Assembly (NCBI GenBank): GCA_007844125.1
Contig: CM017570.1
Location: forward strand, 51,306,685 to 51,370,684
DNA length: 64,000 nucleotides
Reading direction: 5' to 3'
Origin: Sinonovacula constricta
Taxonomy: Eukaryota; Mollusca; Bivalvia; Cardiida; Solecurtidae
Below the pieces are notes generated by a model, which was given only the letters and a program-made list of their open reading frames with translations, was not told the DNA's origin and searched no databases. The first letter of the stretch is position 1, and each line of letters starts with the position of its first letter. Made by a program: the position numbers and the translations under genes. Below, one piece after another: positions 1 through 13,370 of this stretch.

Positions 1-745
1 AAATAAAATAATAACAGTCAAACAACAATAGTAAAACTTCATGCGCAAACAAGAGCAACAGCAAATAAACAACACCGGACAAACAACACCAGTCAAACAA
101 CACCAGGCCAACATAAACAGGCAAAGCATACAAACAAGCTAACAAGCCATACAAAGAATACAAGGCAAAAGGTAACAACAAAAGGCAAACAATAGCAGTC
201 AACGACAACATCAAGAAAACAACAATAAGAACAGACAAACAAAATAACAGCCGAACGACTGTCAGCAAATAAAAATAATAAGAATAAGAACAAGCAAATA
301 ACACCAGCCACACGAAATTCAGACAAATAACAAACAATGACAATAGGCTTACAGCAATGATTGAAAAATAACAAAAAATCAACAACAATAAACAAACAAA
401 AACACTCATCAAAGCTATATGCAACTTTTTGACAACAACATCGAGCAAACAACAGCACAAGGAAAAAGACAAACTCAAACAACGGACAGGCAACACAGTC
501 AACTCAGCAATCTAGGCCAAATTTGCAAGAATGTATATAGGTGTTTACAAAGCCCGACCTAAAGGTGACACTGATAAACAGAAATGTTCACTGACAGAGG
601 CCGGACCGTCTGCCCCTGTGTCTTAACTCTTGAATTGCTATGCACTATCAGACTGTCGCCAATAGCAAAGGACTGGGCGAGGAGTCGGACAAAAAGTCTA
701 CAATAACAGAGTCTCAAGAACCGTATCTTGTTATTATTGAATTTA
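1..745. other. A/C-rich low-complexity DNA, no gene seen
   Basis: The first 500 bases are strongly strand-asymmetric, made of CAAACAACA-like runs. The minus-strand open frame over 93-482 is a by-product: its peptide is almost only F, V, L and C. Bases 500-745 look unique and show no convincing exon. Confidence 0.7.
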
Positions 746-2328
746 TCAGTGTTGTAAGCAGATAATAAATATATTTACTGTAAATATTACAAATTGTCAT
801 TATAGTGATGACCAACTTATACAGATATGGTCACTATGGCGACGTCAGACTTACCAAGATATCGTCTTAACAACGACGTCCGAATTATACCTATATCGCC
901 ATAATAATGAAGTACAACTGACACAGATACGATCAATATAGCGACGTCCTACATACACAGATATGGCCATTATAGCGACCGATTCACAGATATGGTCATA
1001 ATGATGACTTCAGATTTACACTGATATCGCCATAATTCGAAAGCCCGTCTTACACAGATATGGTCATTATAGCGACCGATTCACAAAGTTATCGCAATAA
1101 TGACGATGTCTTACTTAACACAGATATGGTCATAATGATGACATCGGACTTACACTGATATCGCCATAATTCGAAAGCCCGTCTTACATAGATATGTTAT
1201 TATAACGACGTATGACTTACACAGATATCGTCATAATGACGACGTCCTACTAACACTAATATGGTGATAATGACGACGTCCTACCTACACTGATATGGTG
1301 ATAATGACGACGTCCTACCTACACTGATATGGTGATAATGACGACGTCCTACCTACGCTGATATGGTGATATTGACGACGTCCTACCTACACTGATATGG
1401 TGATAATGACGACGTCCTACCTACACTGATATGGTCATGATGACGACGTCCTACCTACACTGATATGGTGATAATGACGACGTCCTACTTACACTGATAT
1501 GGTCATAATGACGGCGTCCTACCTACACTGATATGGTGATAATGACGACGTCCTACCTACACTGATATGGTGATAATGACGGCGTCCTACCTACACTGAT
1601 ATGGTGATAATGACGACGTCCTACCTACACTGATATGGTCATGATGACGACGTCCTACCTACACTGATATGGTAATAATGACGACGTCCTACTTACACTG
1701 ATATGGTGATAATGACGGCGTCCTACTTACCATATATGGTTATTATAACGACGTATGACTTACACAGATATGGTCATGATGACGACGTCCTACCTACACT
1801 GATATCGTCATGATGACGACGTCCTACTAACACTGATATGGTGATAATGACGACGTCCTACCTACACTGCTATGGTGATAATGACGACGTCCTACCTACA
1901 CTGCTATGGTGATAATGACGACGTCCTACCTACACTGATATGGTCATAATGACGACGTCATACTAACACTGATATGGTCATAATGACGACGTCCTACCTA
2001 CACTGATATGGTCATAATGACGACGTCCTACCTACACTGCTATGGTGATAATCGACGACGTCCTACCTACACTGATATGGTCATAATTACGACGTTCTAT
2101 TTACCATATATGGTTATTATAACGACGTATGACTTACACAAATATGGTCATAATGATGACATCCTACCTACACTGATATGGGCATAATGATGACGTCCTA
2201 CCTACACCGATATGGTCATAATGACGACGTCCTACCTACACTGATATGGTCATAATGACGACGTCCTACTTACACATATATGGTTATTTTATCCATCCAT
2301 CTCTGTAAATATCGGTTGATATAACCCA
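746..2328. repeat. 34-bp satellite array, higher-order copy 1
   Basis: The array has a 34-bp monomer built around CACTGATATGGT and AATGACGACGTCC. The first 450 bases are diverged monomers and the centre is homogeneous. The block starts at TCAGTGTTGTAAGC and ends with a non-satellite tail containing GTAAATATCGGTTGAT. The same start and tail recur in the next block, so 746-2328 is one unit of a second-order duplication. No coding potential. Confidence 0.95.
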
Positions 2329-3746
2329 TCAGTGTTGTAAGCAGATAATAAATATATTTACTGTAAATATTACAAATTGTCATTATAGTGATGACCAACT
2401 TATACAGATATGGTCACTATGGCGACGTCAGACTTACCAAGATATTGTCTTAACAACGACGTCCGAATTATACCTATATCGCCATAATAATGAAGTACAA
2501 CTGACACAGATACGATCAATATAGCGACGTCCTACATACACAGATATGGCCATTATAGCGACCGATTCACAGATATGGTCATAATGATGACTTCGGATTT
2601 ACACTGATATCGCCATAATTCGAAAGCCCGTCTTACACAGATATGGTCATTATAGCGACCGATTCACAAAGTTATCGCAATAATGACGATGTCTTACTTA
2701 ACACAGATATGGTCATAATGATGACATCGGACTTACACTGATATCGCCATAATTCGAAAGCCCGTCATAGATATGTTATTATAACGACGTATGACTTACA
2801 CAGATATCGTCATAATGACGACGTCCTACTAACACTAATATGGTGATAATGACGACGTCCTACCTACACTGATATGGTGATAATGACGACGTCCTACCTA
2901 CACTGATATGGTGATAATGACGACGTCCTACCTACACTGATATGGTCATGATGACGACGTCCTACCTACACTGATATGGTGATAATGACGACGTCCTACT
3001 TACACTGATATGGTGATAATGACGACGTCCTACTTACACTGATATGGTGATAATGACGACGTCCTACCTACACTGATATAGTGATATAGTGATAATGACG
3101 ACGTCCTACCTACACTGATATGGTGATAATGACGACGTCCTACCTACACTGATATGGTGATAATGACGACGTCCTACCTACACTGATATGGTGATAACGA
3201 CGACGTCCTACCTACTCTGATATGGTCATGATGACGACGTCCTACCTACACTGATATCGTCATGATGACGACGTCCTACCTACACTGATATGGTGATAAT
3301 GACGACGTCCTACTAACACTGATATAGTGATAATGACGACGTCCTACCTACACTGCTATGGTGATAATGACGACGTCCTACCTACACTGATATGGTCATA
3401 ATGACGACGTCCTACCTACACTGATATGGTCATAATGACGACGTCCTACATACACTGATATGGTCATAATGACGACGTCATACTAACACTGCTATGGTGA
3501 TAATGAGGACGTCCTACCTACACTGATATGGTCATAATGACGACGTTCTACTTACCATATATGGTTATTATAACGACGTATGACTTACACAGATATGGTC
3601 ATAATGATGACGTCCTACCTACACTGATATGGTCATAATGACGACGTCCTACCTACACTGATATGGTCATAATGACGACGTCCTACTTACACATATATGG
3701 TTATTTTATCCATCCATCTCTGTAAATATCGGTTGATATAACCCAT
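2329..3746. repeat. 34-bp satellite array, higher-order copy 2
   Basis: This is a direct copy of the preceding block, offset by 1583 bp. It has the same leader, the same order of diverged monomers and the same tail. It is about 165 bp shorter, roughly five monomers, and has small indels, including a local GATATAGT duplication near 3085. The join at 2328/2329 is clean: the tail of copy 1 runs straight into the leader of copy 2. Confidence 0.93.
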
Positions 3747-4257
3747 GTGATAAAGATGAGCTTTATCAACTGATATTCGCGCACCTGCTCTAAGCCGGAC
3801 TATTTTTTTGACGAAACGATCAGGAATGTTTACGAGAACGAAACTCATTTATCCCGTAATTATGCTTGTGGTCACCCCCAAAATGTCCATAATATAAAGA
3901 TTGGTTGAATAGAGCAAAATAGGCTTTTAAAAAAGGGGAGATTAGAGCGGTTTCGATCTCTTTCCTGCAGGATTGAAAAATTGAGTAGCAGCGCCTTACT
4001 GAGCTAACCGGACAGTTCATCGCGATCTTCCAAAGTTATATTTAACAATGATTTAGAAAATTTGTAAAAAAAATATCTCAGAAAAGCTGTATTAATCAAA
4101 ATGTCCATTTTCAATTTAAAAACTTGCAAAAATATTAAAACTTTTAAGGAATAGTAATAAAATCAATAAACGTGGGAATTTGAAGTCGGCAAAAATAAAA
4201 ACAACTATCAAAATGTCAGATTATGTGAGTCCCTGTTTTGATGTTATTTGATGTGAA
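3747..4257. other. Non-repetitive spacer
   Basis: Mostly AT-rich unique sequence. A short hairpin-forming stretch (GATAAAG / CTTTATC) lies just after the satellite tail at about 3750-3770. No exon could be supported. Confidence 0.5.
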
Positions 4258-4600
4258 TTGAAAGAATGTGATGACGAATCGTGTGAAAACCTAAACAGTG
4301 TTGTAGAGATGAGCTACGAGGACTTCGAGGCAAAATTTGGCTTTAATCCCTATAGTTCTGAGAAGGAAATCGATCTTGAATCTGTGGCTGTCTCAGAAAG
4401 CAGCAATCAGCTGCCTAATCTGAAGACAGACCCTGATGATCAAACAATCAAATGGTTTAGATAGAGCTCAATCCTTAGTTGAACCAAATACAGCTGACCG
4501 CACAGATCTGGACAAATGTGCTAATAAATCACAGATTCTAGACTTAAACATGAACACCAGCACACCACCTCCAATCCCAACATTTCTTCAAATTTCGCAA
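4258..4600 (+). pseudogene. Possible broken coding remnant, acidic protein of unknown family
   Basis: Two overlapping plus-strand frames read like protein, unlike the surrounding DNA. The first (4258-4464) is acidic, with SYEDFEAKFGFNPY and DLESVAVSESS, and ends at a stop after KWFR. The second, entered near 4436, carries on in a similar style (SLVEPNTADRTDLDKCANKS, then TPPPIPTFLQ). A single frameshift near 4440 would join them. The first frame has no ATG at its start (TTG at 4258) and an upstream stop at 4249, so it could be an exon, a retro-pseudogene or a transposon remnant. I do not recognise the family. Low certainty. Confidence 0.3.
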
Positions 4601-5055
4601 GTCACCCTGTCAAAAACACAACTATCTTCGCAATTTTTAATGGTATATTCAATGTTCAGAATTTCAATGTCATCATCAATTAAAATCCCTGAGCAAACTG
4701 TTTGTTACAACCACAAACACACACAAACCTCGAATGTATTTTTTTTTCTCTTAATGCCATATGCGTAGCAACTTTTATGTTAAACGGCCTTGACATTACA
4801 CACTACACGTATTGCTTTTATACGAGGGTGTGATTTTTGTTGTTGTTATTTTCCAACCATTATTTTTAAATTACAACCTTATGTATAGTGCAAATAAATA
4901 GAAATATTTCTTACAGCCGAATTACTCTATGCACGCGCATGAATTTCGTGTATTGCATTACAATGTCAGATCATGCAGGGGAGGAGCAGTTAGCGGTAAA
5001 TTTAAATGTTTCCCTTTTTAATCCATTTAAAAAAAGCTGTTGATGGTGGGATAAA
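4601..5055. other. AT-rich spacer
   Basis: No supported gene. A polypyrimidine run and AT-rich sequence follow the putative coding remnant. An isolated ATG with a short open stretch and a GTAAAT at 4963-5000 was not considered sufficient for an exon. Confidence 0.5.
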
Positions 5056-5202
5056 AAGAATACTAGGTTTGTGTTGATAAAGATCAATGTTATCATGCTC
5101 GGCCCGAAAATAAGAAAGCACTCGACAGAGCCTCATGCTTTCTGATTTTCTAAGCCTCGCATGATAACATTAATCTTATATCAACACTGACCTGGTATTC
5201 TC
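5056..5202. mobile_element. Foldback (palindromic) MITE-like element
   Basis: The left arm starting GAATACTAGG (5058) and the reverse complement of the right arm, GAATACCAGG (ending 5200), align almost through the whole element. Arms are about 70 bp with a tiny loop near 5130. Inner matching blocks include AATGTTATCATGC and AGAAAGCA. The element abuts the edge of the following 34-bp array. No coding capacity, so it would be non-autonomous. Confidence 0.75.
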
Positions 5203-8200
5203 TATATATGACGTCGGAATTACACAGATATTGTCTAAATGACGACGTCCTACTAACACTGACATGTTTATTATAACGACGTTGTACTTACACAGATCTA
5301 GTCATAATAACGACGTACAACTTACACAGACATGATTATTATAATGACGTCCTACTTACACAGATATGGTAATAATGACGACGTCCTACTAGCACTGATA
5401 TTTTTATTATAATGACGTAGTACTTACACAGATCTAGTCATAATTACGACGTCCAACTTACACAGATATGGTTATTATAGCGACGTCTGACTTATACAGA
5501 TATGGGCGTAATGATGACGTCTAGCTTACACAGATATGGTTTTTATAACGACGTCCTACTTACACAGATATGGTCATAATGAAGACGCCCAACTTACACA
5601 GATATGGTTATTATTACGACGTCCTACTTACACAGATATAGTAATAATGACGACGTCCTACTTACACTGATAAGGTTATAATGACGACGTCCTACTTACA
5701 CTGATATGGTTTTTATAACGATGTCCTACTTACACAGATATGGTAATAATGACGTCGTCCTACTTACACAGATATGGTCATAATGAAGACGCCCTACTTA
5801 CACAGATGTGGTAATAATGACGTCGTCCTACTTACACATATATGGTAATAATGACGACATCCTACTTACACAGATATGGTAATAATGACGACGTCCTGCT
5901 TACACAGATATGGTCATAATGAAGACGCCCTACTTACACAGATGTAGTAATAATGACGTCGTCCTACTTACACATATATGGTAATAATGACGACGTCCTA
6001 CTTACACAGATATGGTAATAATGACGATGACCTACTTACACTGATAAGGTTATAATCACGACATCCTACTTACACTGATATGGTTTTTATAACAACGTCC
6101 TACTTACACTGATATGGTAATAATGACGACGTCCTACTAACACTGATATGGTGATAATGACGACGTCCTACTAACACTGATATGGTCATAATGACGACGT
6201 CCTACTAACACTGATATGGTGATAATGACGACGTCCTACTAACACTGATATGGTCATAATGACGACGTCCTACCTACACTGCTATGGTGATAATGACGAC
6301 GCCCAACTTACACAGATATGGCAATAATGACGACGTCCTACTTACACAGATATGGTAATAATGACGACGTCCTACTTACACAGATATGGTCATAATGACG
6401 TCGTCCTACTTACACAGATATGGTCATAATGAAGACGCCCTACTTACACAGATGTGGTAATAATGACGACGTCCTACTTACACAGATATGGTAATAATGC
6501 CGTCGTCCTACTTACACAGATATGGTAATAATGACGTCGTCCTACTTACACAGATATGGTAATAATGACGACGTCCTACTTACACAGATATGGTTATAAT
6601 GACGACGCCCAACTTACACAGATATGGCAATAATGACGACGTCCTACTTACACAGATATGGTAATAATGACGACGTCCTACTTACACAGATATGGTCATA
6701 ATGACGTCGTCCTACTTACACAGATATGGTCATAATGAAGACGCCCTACTTACACAGATGTGGTAATAATGACGTCGTCCTACTTACACAGATATGGTAA
6801 TAATGCCGTCGTCCTACTTACACAGATATGGTAATAATGACGTCGTCCTACTTACACAGATATGGTAATAATGACGACGTCCTACTTACACAGATATGGT
6901 CATAATGAAGACGCCCTACTTACACAGATGTGGTAATAATGACGTCGTCCTACTTACACATATATGGTAATAATGACGACATCCTACTTACACAGATATG
7001 GTAATAATGACGACGTCCTGCTTACACAGATATGGTCATAATGAAGACGCCCTACTTACACAGATGTGGTAATAATGACGTCGTCCTACTTACACATATA
7101 TGGTAATAATGACGACGTCCTACTTACACAGATATGGTAATAATGACGATGACCTACTTACACTGATAAGGTTATAATCACGACATCCTACTTACACTGA
7201 TATGGTTTTTATAACAACGTCCTACTTACACTGATATGGTAATAATGACGACGTCCTACTTACACAGATATGGTAATAATGACGACGTCCTACTTACACT
7301 GATATGGTAATAATGACGATGTCCTACTTACACTGATATGGTAATAATGACGACGTCCTACTTACACTGATATGGTAATAATGACGACGTCCTACTTACA
7401 AAGATATGGTAATAATGACGACGTCCTACTTACACTGATAAGGTTATAATGACGACGTCCTACTTACACTGATATGTTTTTTATAACAACGTCCTACTTA
7501 CACTGATATGGTAATAATGATGACGTACTACTTACACTGATATGTTTTTATAACGATGTCCTACTTACAAAGATATGGTAATAATGACGACGTCCTACTT
7601 TCACAGATATGGTCATAATGACGACGTCGTACTTACACTGATATGGTAATAATGACGACGTCCTACTTACACCGATATATTAATAATGTCGACTTCCTAC
7701 TTACACTGATATCGTAATAATGGCGACGTCCTACTTACACAGATATGATAATAATGCCGACGTCCTACTTACACTGATATCGTAATGATGGCGACGTCTT
7801 ACTTACACAGATATGGTAATAATGACGTCGTCCTACTTACACAGATATGGTAATAATGACGACGTCCTACTTACACAGATATTGTAATAATGACGACGTC
7901 CTACTAACACAGATATGGTAATAATGACGACGTCCTACTTACACAGATATGGTAATAATGACGACGTCCTACTTACACAGATATGGTAATAATGACGACG
8001 TCCTACTTACACAGATATGGTAATAATGACGATGACCTACTTACACAGATATGGTAATAATGACGACGTCCTACTTACACAGATATGGTAATAATGACGA
8101 CGTCCTACTTACACAGATATGTTCATAATGACAACGCCCAACTTACACAGATATGGTAATAATGACGACGTCCTACTTACACAGATATGGTAATAATGAC

Positions 8201-9520
8201 GACGTCCTACTAACACAGATATGGTAATAATGACGACGTCATACTTACACAGATATGGTAATAATGACGACGTCCTACTTACACAGATATGGTAATAATG
8301 ACGTCGTCCTACTTACACAGATATGGTAATAATGACGACGTCCTACTTACACAGATATGGTAATAATGACGATGACCTACTTACACAGATACGGTAATAA
8401 TGACGACGTCCTACTTACACAGATATGGTAATAATGACAACGCCCAACTTACACAGATATGGTAATAATGACGACGTCCTACTTACACAGATATGGTAAT
8501 AATGACGACGTCCTACTTACACAGATATGTTCATAATGACAACGCCCAACTTACACAGATATGGTAATAATGACGACGTCCTACTTACACAGATATGGTA
8601 ATAATGACGACGTCCAGCTTACACAGATATGGTAATAATGACGACGTCCTACTTACACAGATATGTTCATAATGACAACGCCCAACTTACACAGATATGG
8701 TAATAATGACGACGTCCTACTTACACAGATATGGTAATAATGACGACGTCCAGCTTACACAGATATGGTAATAATGACGACGTCCTACTTACACAGATAT
8801 GGTAATAATGACAACGCCCAACTTACACAGATATGGTAATAATGACGACGTCCTACTTACACAGATATGGTAATAATGACGACGTCCTACTTACACAGAT
8901 ATGGTAATAATGACGACGCCCAACTTACACAGATATAGTAATAATGACGACGTCCTACTTACACAGATATGGTAATAATGACGACGTCCTACTTACACAG
9001 ATATGGTAATAATGACAACGCCCAACTTACACAGATATGGTAATAATGACGACGTCCTACTTACACAGATATGGTAATAATGACGACGTCCTACTTACAC
9101 AGATATGGTAATAATGACGACGTCCAACTTACAAAGATATGGTAATAATGACGACGTCCTACTTACACAGATATGGTAATAATGACGACCTCCAACTTAC
9201 ACAGATATGGTAATAATGACGACGTCCTACTTACACAGATATGGTAATAATGACGACGTCCTACTTACACAGATATGGTTATAATGACGACGTCCTACTT
9301 ACACAGATATGGTAATAATGACAACGCCCAACTTACACTGATATGGTAATAATGACGACGCCCAACTTACACAGATGTGGTAATAATGACGACGTCCTAC
9401 TTACACAGATATGTTCATAATGAAGACATCCAACTAACACTGATATGGTTATTATAACGACGTCCTACTTACACTGATATGGTTATAATGACGACGTTTG
9501 ACATTCACAGATATTACAGA
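5203..9520. repeat. 34-bp satellite array, second locus
   Basis: About 125 monomers of 34 bp with core ACTTACACAGATATGG and TAATAATGACGACGTCC, the same family as at 0.75-3.75 kb. Most monomers carry the GACGTC palindrome. Variants (GAAGACGCCC, GACGATGACC, TTTTTATAACAACG) come in a fixed order that recurs 1122 bp (33 monomers) later, showing block duplication inside the array. The 3' part (7.8-9.4 kb) is the most homogeneous. Confidence 0.96.
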
Positions 9521-9857
9521 TAGTACACACCTTTGTAAAATTATAGCGACGTCCTATTTATGCAACTATGTTTATAATATACTACTATACTTCTCACACA
9601 GATAACTAATGATAACGTACAATGTTTATAATTTATATCATGATGGCGATGTCAAACCTTCATAATTATTGTCATATTAGCGACGTCCTAGTCACACAGA
9701 TATCGTCCAGTCTTCACAATTATTATCATTATTGGACGTCCTACTCACAAAGAGATGGTAATTCTGGCGACGTCCTACGCACACAAAAAATGGCGACGTT
9801 CTCTTTCTATGGATACGGTCATTTTGGAGAAGTCCAACCTTCATAAATATCTCAATT
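9521..9857. other. Degenerate satellite edge
   Basis: Decayed 34-bp monomers, still recognisable by GCGACGTCCTA, fade out here. A short open frame (9622-9846) is a by-product of this decay. Confidence 0.6.
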
Positions 9858-12800
9858 CATGAGTTGGAGTCCAAGCCAGCGCCCGAGCCCTAGTCGGGGC
9901 AGTTAGAACCCCGTTAGTTGCACAGAGCGAGAGTTGAAGCCTAGTTAGGGTGGTTAGAACCATGTCAGTCTCTCAGCGCTTGAGTTGGAGTCCTGTCGGC
10001 GTGGTTAGAACCCCGTCAGTTGCACAGAGCGAGAGTTGAAGCCTAGTTGGTGTGGTTAGAAACCTGTCAGTCTTTCAGCGCCTAGATTGAAGTCCTAGTT
10101 AGGGTGGTTAGAACCATGTCAGTCTCTCAGCTCATGAGTTGGAGTCCTGTCGGCGTGGTTAGAACCCCGTCAGTTGCACAGAGCGAGAGTTGGAGCCTAG
10201 TTGAGTTTGTTACAACCCTGTCAGTTTATTAGCGCGTGAGTTAGAGTCCCTGCCAGGGTGGCTAAAACCCTGTCGGTTTCTCAAAGCGAGACTTTGAGCT
10301 CTAGTTGGGGTGGTTAGAACCATGTCGGTCTCTCAGTGCGTGAGTTGGAGCCCTAAGTTGGGGTGGTTAGAACCATGTCAGTCTCTCAGCGCGTGAGTTG
10401 GAGCCCTAGTTTGGGTGGTTAGAACCATGTCAGTCTCTCAGCGCATATGTTGGAGGCCTAGCATGGGTGTTCAGTCTCTCAGCGCGAGAGTTGGAGCCCT
10501 AAGTTGGGGTGGTTAGAACCATGTCAGTCTCTCAGCGCGTGAGTTGGAGACCTAGTTGGGGTGGTAAGAACCCCGCCAGTCTCTCAGCGCTTGAGTTGGA
10601 GCCCTAGGTTGGGGTGGTTAGAACCATGTCAGTTTCTCAGCGCGTGAGCTGAATCCCTAGGTTGGGGTGGTTAGAACCCCGTCAGTCTCTCAGCGCTTGA
10701 GTTGGAGCCCTAGGTTGGGGTGGTTAGAACCATGTCAGTCTCTCAGCGCGTGAGCTGAAGCCCTAGGTTTGGGTGGTTAGAACCATGTCAGTCTATCAGC
10801 GCGTGAGTTGGAGCCCTAGGTTGGGGTGGTTAGAACCCTGTCAGTCTCTCAGTGCGTGAGTTGGAGCCCTAGTTGGAGTGGTTAGAACCCTGTCAGTCTC
10901 TCAGTGCGTGAGTTGGAACCCTAGGTTGGGGTGGTTAGAACCCTGTCAGTCTCTCAGTACGTGAGTTGGAGCCCTGGGTTGGAGTGGTTAGAACCATGTC
11001 AGTCTCTCAGTGCGTGAGTTGGAGCCCTAGTTGGGGTGGTTAGAACCATGTCAGTCTCTCAGTGCGTGAGTTGGAGCCCTAGTTGGGTTGGTTAGAACCA
11101 TGTCAGTCTCTCAGCGCGTGAGTTGGAGCCCTAGTTAGGTTGGTTAGAACCATGTCAGTCTCTCAGCGCGTGAGTTGGAGCCCTAGTTGGGTTGGTTAGA
11201 ACCATGTCAGTCTCTCAGTACGTGAGTTGGAACCCTAGGTTGGAGTGGTTAGAACCATGTCAGTCTCTCAGTACGTGAGTTGGAGCCCTAGGTTGGGGTG
11301 GTTAGTACCCTGTCAGTCTCTCAGCGCGTGAGCTGAAGCCCTAGGTTTGGGTGGTTAGAACCATGTCAGTCTATCAGCGCGTGAGTTGGAACCCTAGGTT
11401 GGGGTGGTTAGAACCCTGTCAGTCTCTCAGTACGTGAGTTGGAACCCTGGGTTGGGGTGGTTAGAACCCTGTCAGTCTCTCAGTACGTGAGTTGGAGCCC
11501 TGGGTTGGGGTGGTTAGAACCATGTCAGTCTCTCAGCGCGTGAGCTGAAGCCCTAGGTTTGGGTGGTTAGAACCCTGTCAGTCTCTCAGTGCGTGAGTTG
11601 GAACCCTAGGTTGGGGTGGTTAGAACCCTGTCAGTCTCTCAGTACGTGAGTTGGAACCCTGGGTTGGGGTGGTTAGAACCCTGTCAGTCTCTCAGTACGT
11701 GAGTTGGAGCCCTGGGTTGGAGTGGTTAGAACCATGTCAGTCTCTCAGTGCGTGAGTTGGAGCCCTAGTTGGGGTGGTTAGAACCATGTCAGTCTCTCAG
11801 TGCGTGAGTTGGAGCCCTAGTTGGGTTGGTTAGAACCATGTCAGTCTCTCAGCGCGTGAGTTGGAGCCCTAGTTAGGTTGGTTAGAACCATGTCAGTCTC
11901 TCAGCGCGTGAGTTGGAGCCCTAGTTGGGTTGGTTAGAACCATGTCAGTCTCTCAGTACGTGAGTTGGAACCCTAGGTTGGAGTGGTTAGAACCATGTCA
12001 GTCTCTCAGTACGTGAGTTGGAGCCCTAGGTTGGGGTGGTTAGTACCCTGTCAGTCTATCAGCGCGTGAGTTGGAGCCCTAGGTTAGGTGGTTAGAACCC
12101 TGTCAGTCTCTCAGCGCCTGAGTTGGAGCCCTAGTTGGGTTGGTTAGAACCATGTCAGTCTCTCAGTGCGTGAGTTGGAACCCTAGGTTGGAGTGGTTTG
12201 AACCATGTCAGTCTCTCAGTACGTGAGTTGGAGCCCTAGGTTGGGGTGGTTAGTACCCTGTCAGTCTATCAGCGCGTGAGTTGGAGCCCTAGGTTGGGGT
12301 GGTTAGTACCCTGTCAGTCTATCAGCGCGTGAGCTGAAGCCCTAGGTTGGGGTGGTTAGAACCCTGTCAGTCTCTCAGTACGTGAGTTGGAATCCTAGAT
12401 TGGAGTGGTTAGAACCATGTCAGTCTCTCAGTACGTGAGTTGGAGCCCTAGGTTGGGGTGGTAAGAACCATGTCAGTCTCTCAGTGCGTGAGTTGGAATC
12501 CTAGGTTGGGGTGGTTAGAACCCTTTCGGTCTATCAGCGTGTGAGTTGGAGCCCTAGTTGGGATGGTTAGAACCCCGTCAGTCTCTCAGTGCTTGAGTTG
12601 GAGCCCTAGGTTAGGTGGTTAGAACCCCGTCAGTCTCTCAGCGCTTGAGTTGGAGCCCTAGTTTGGGTGGTTAGAACCCCGTCAGTCTCTCAGCGCGTGA
12701 GTTGGAGCCCTAGTTGGGATGGTTAGAACCCCGTCAGTCTCTCAGCGCGTGAGTTGGAGCCCTAGTTTGGGTGGTTAGAACCCCGTCAGTCTCTCAGCGC

Positions 12801-12950
12801 TTGAGTTGGAGCCCTAGGTTAGGTGGTTAGAACCCCGTCAGTCTCTCAGCGCGTGAGTTGGAGCCCTAGTTTGGGTGGTTAGAACCCCGTCAGTCTGTCA
12901 CTTTGTGAGTTGGAGTCCTAGTTGTGGAGGTTAGATCCCCGTGACACAAT
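9858..12950. repeat. 52-54-bp satellite array
   Basis: Roughly 58 tandem units with the core GGTTAGAACCATGTCAGTCT, then CTCAGCGCGTGAGTTGGAG and CCCTAGTTGGGGTG. Length varies by 1-2 bp through AGTT versus AGGTT. Early units (9.86-10.3 kb) are most diverged. A run of variants near 10.95-11.3 kb recurs 738 bp later. No coding potential. Confidence 0.96.
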
Positions 12951-13370
12951 CTTCTGGTGAGGTTGTTCCGATAGTTAATTAGCGGTGCGTCGTTTGTTCT
13001 ATATAGAAGTTAATTAGAGGAATTAAAACTTAGAAAAGCTTAATGTAGCCACAAAAAATCGTGTATATATGTGTGTACGTTAAACACAAACAAAAGCAAG
13101 CTTGGCACAGTTCGTATATTGACAGGAGGCACTTACCTGACGTTGTTCTCATTGTATCCGTACACTTTCTCGACCGTCCATCAGTGGTATACGGCAGACC
13201 TAGATGGAAACACGGTCTTCTTATCAGAAGGTTTGTAACCATAAAAGGTTATCGTTGCACATTCACAGACCACAGCCACACATTAAACTCGTCTCAATCT
13301 AATACATGTACTTCTTAGTTTAAACTACAAACTAGAGGTCGAGTCTTTATATTCTGGATCGGTGGGTCCC
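12951..13370. other. Unique spacer between satellites
   Basis: Overlapping open frames on both strands (13030-13318) have ordinary composition but no recognisable domain, and no convincing splice structure was found. No feature supported. Confidence 0.5.

Noticed and set aside
93..482. 129-codon minus-strand frame resembling a membrane protein
   Set aside because: Low-complexity CAAACAA-rich DNA read backwards gives Phe/Val/Leu/Cys runs; no structure typical of a real membrane protein.
4964..5000. Possible tiny first exon MSDHAGEEQLA before GTAAAT
   Set aside because: No matching acceptor or downstream exon was found, and the motif is too short to support.
5203..9520. CRISPR-like array of short regular repeats
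   Set aside because: Monomers are contiguous with no unique spacers, there are no cas genes, and the context is eukaryotic.
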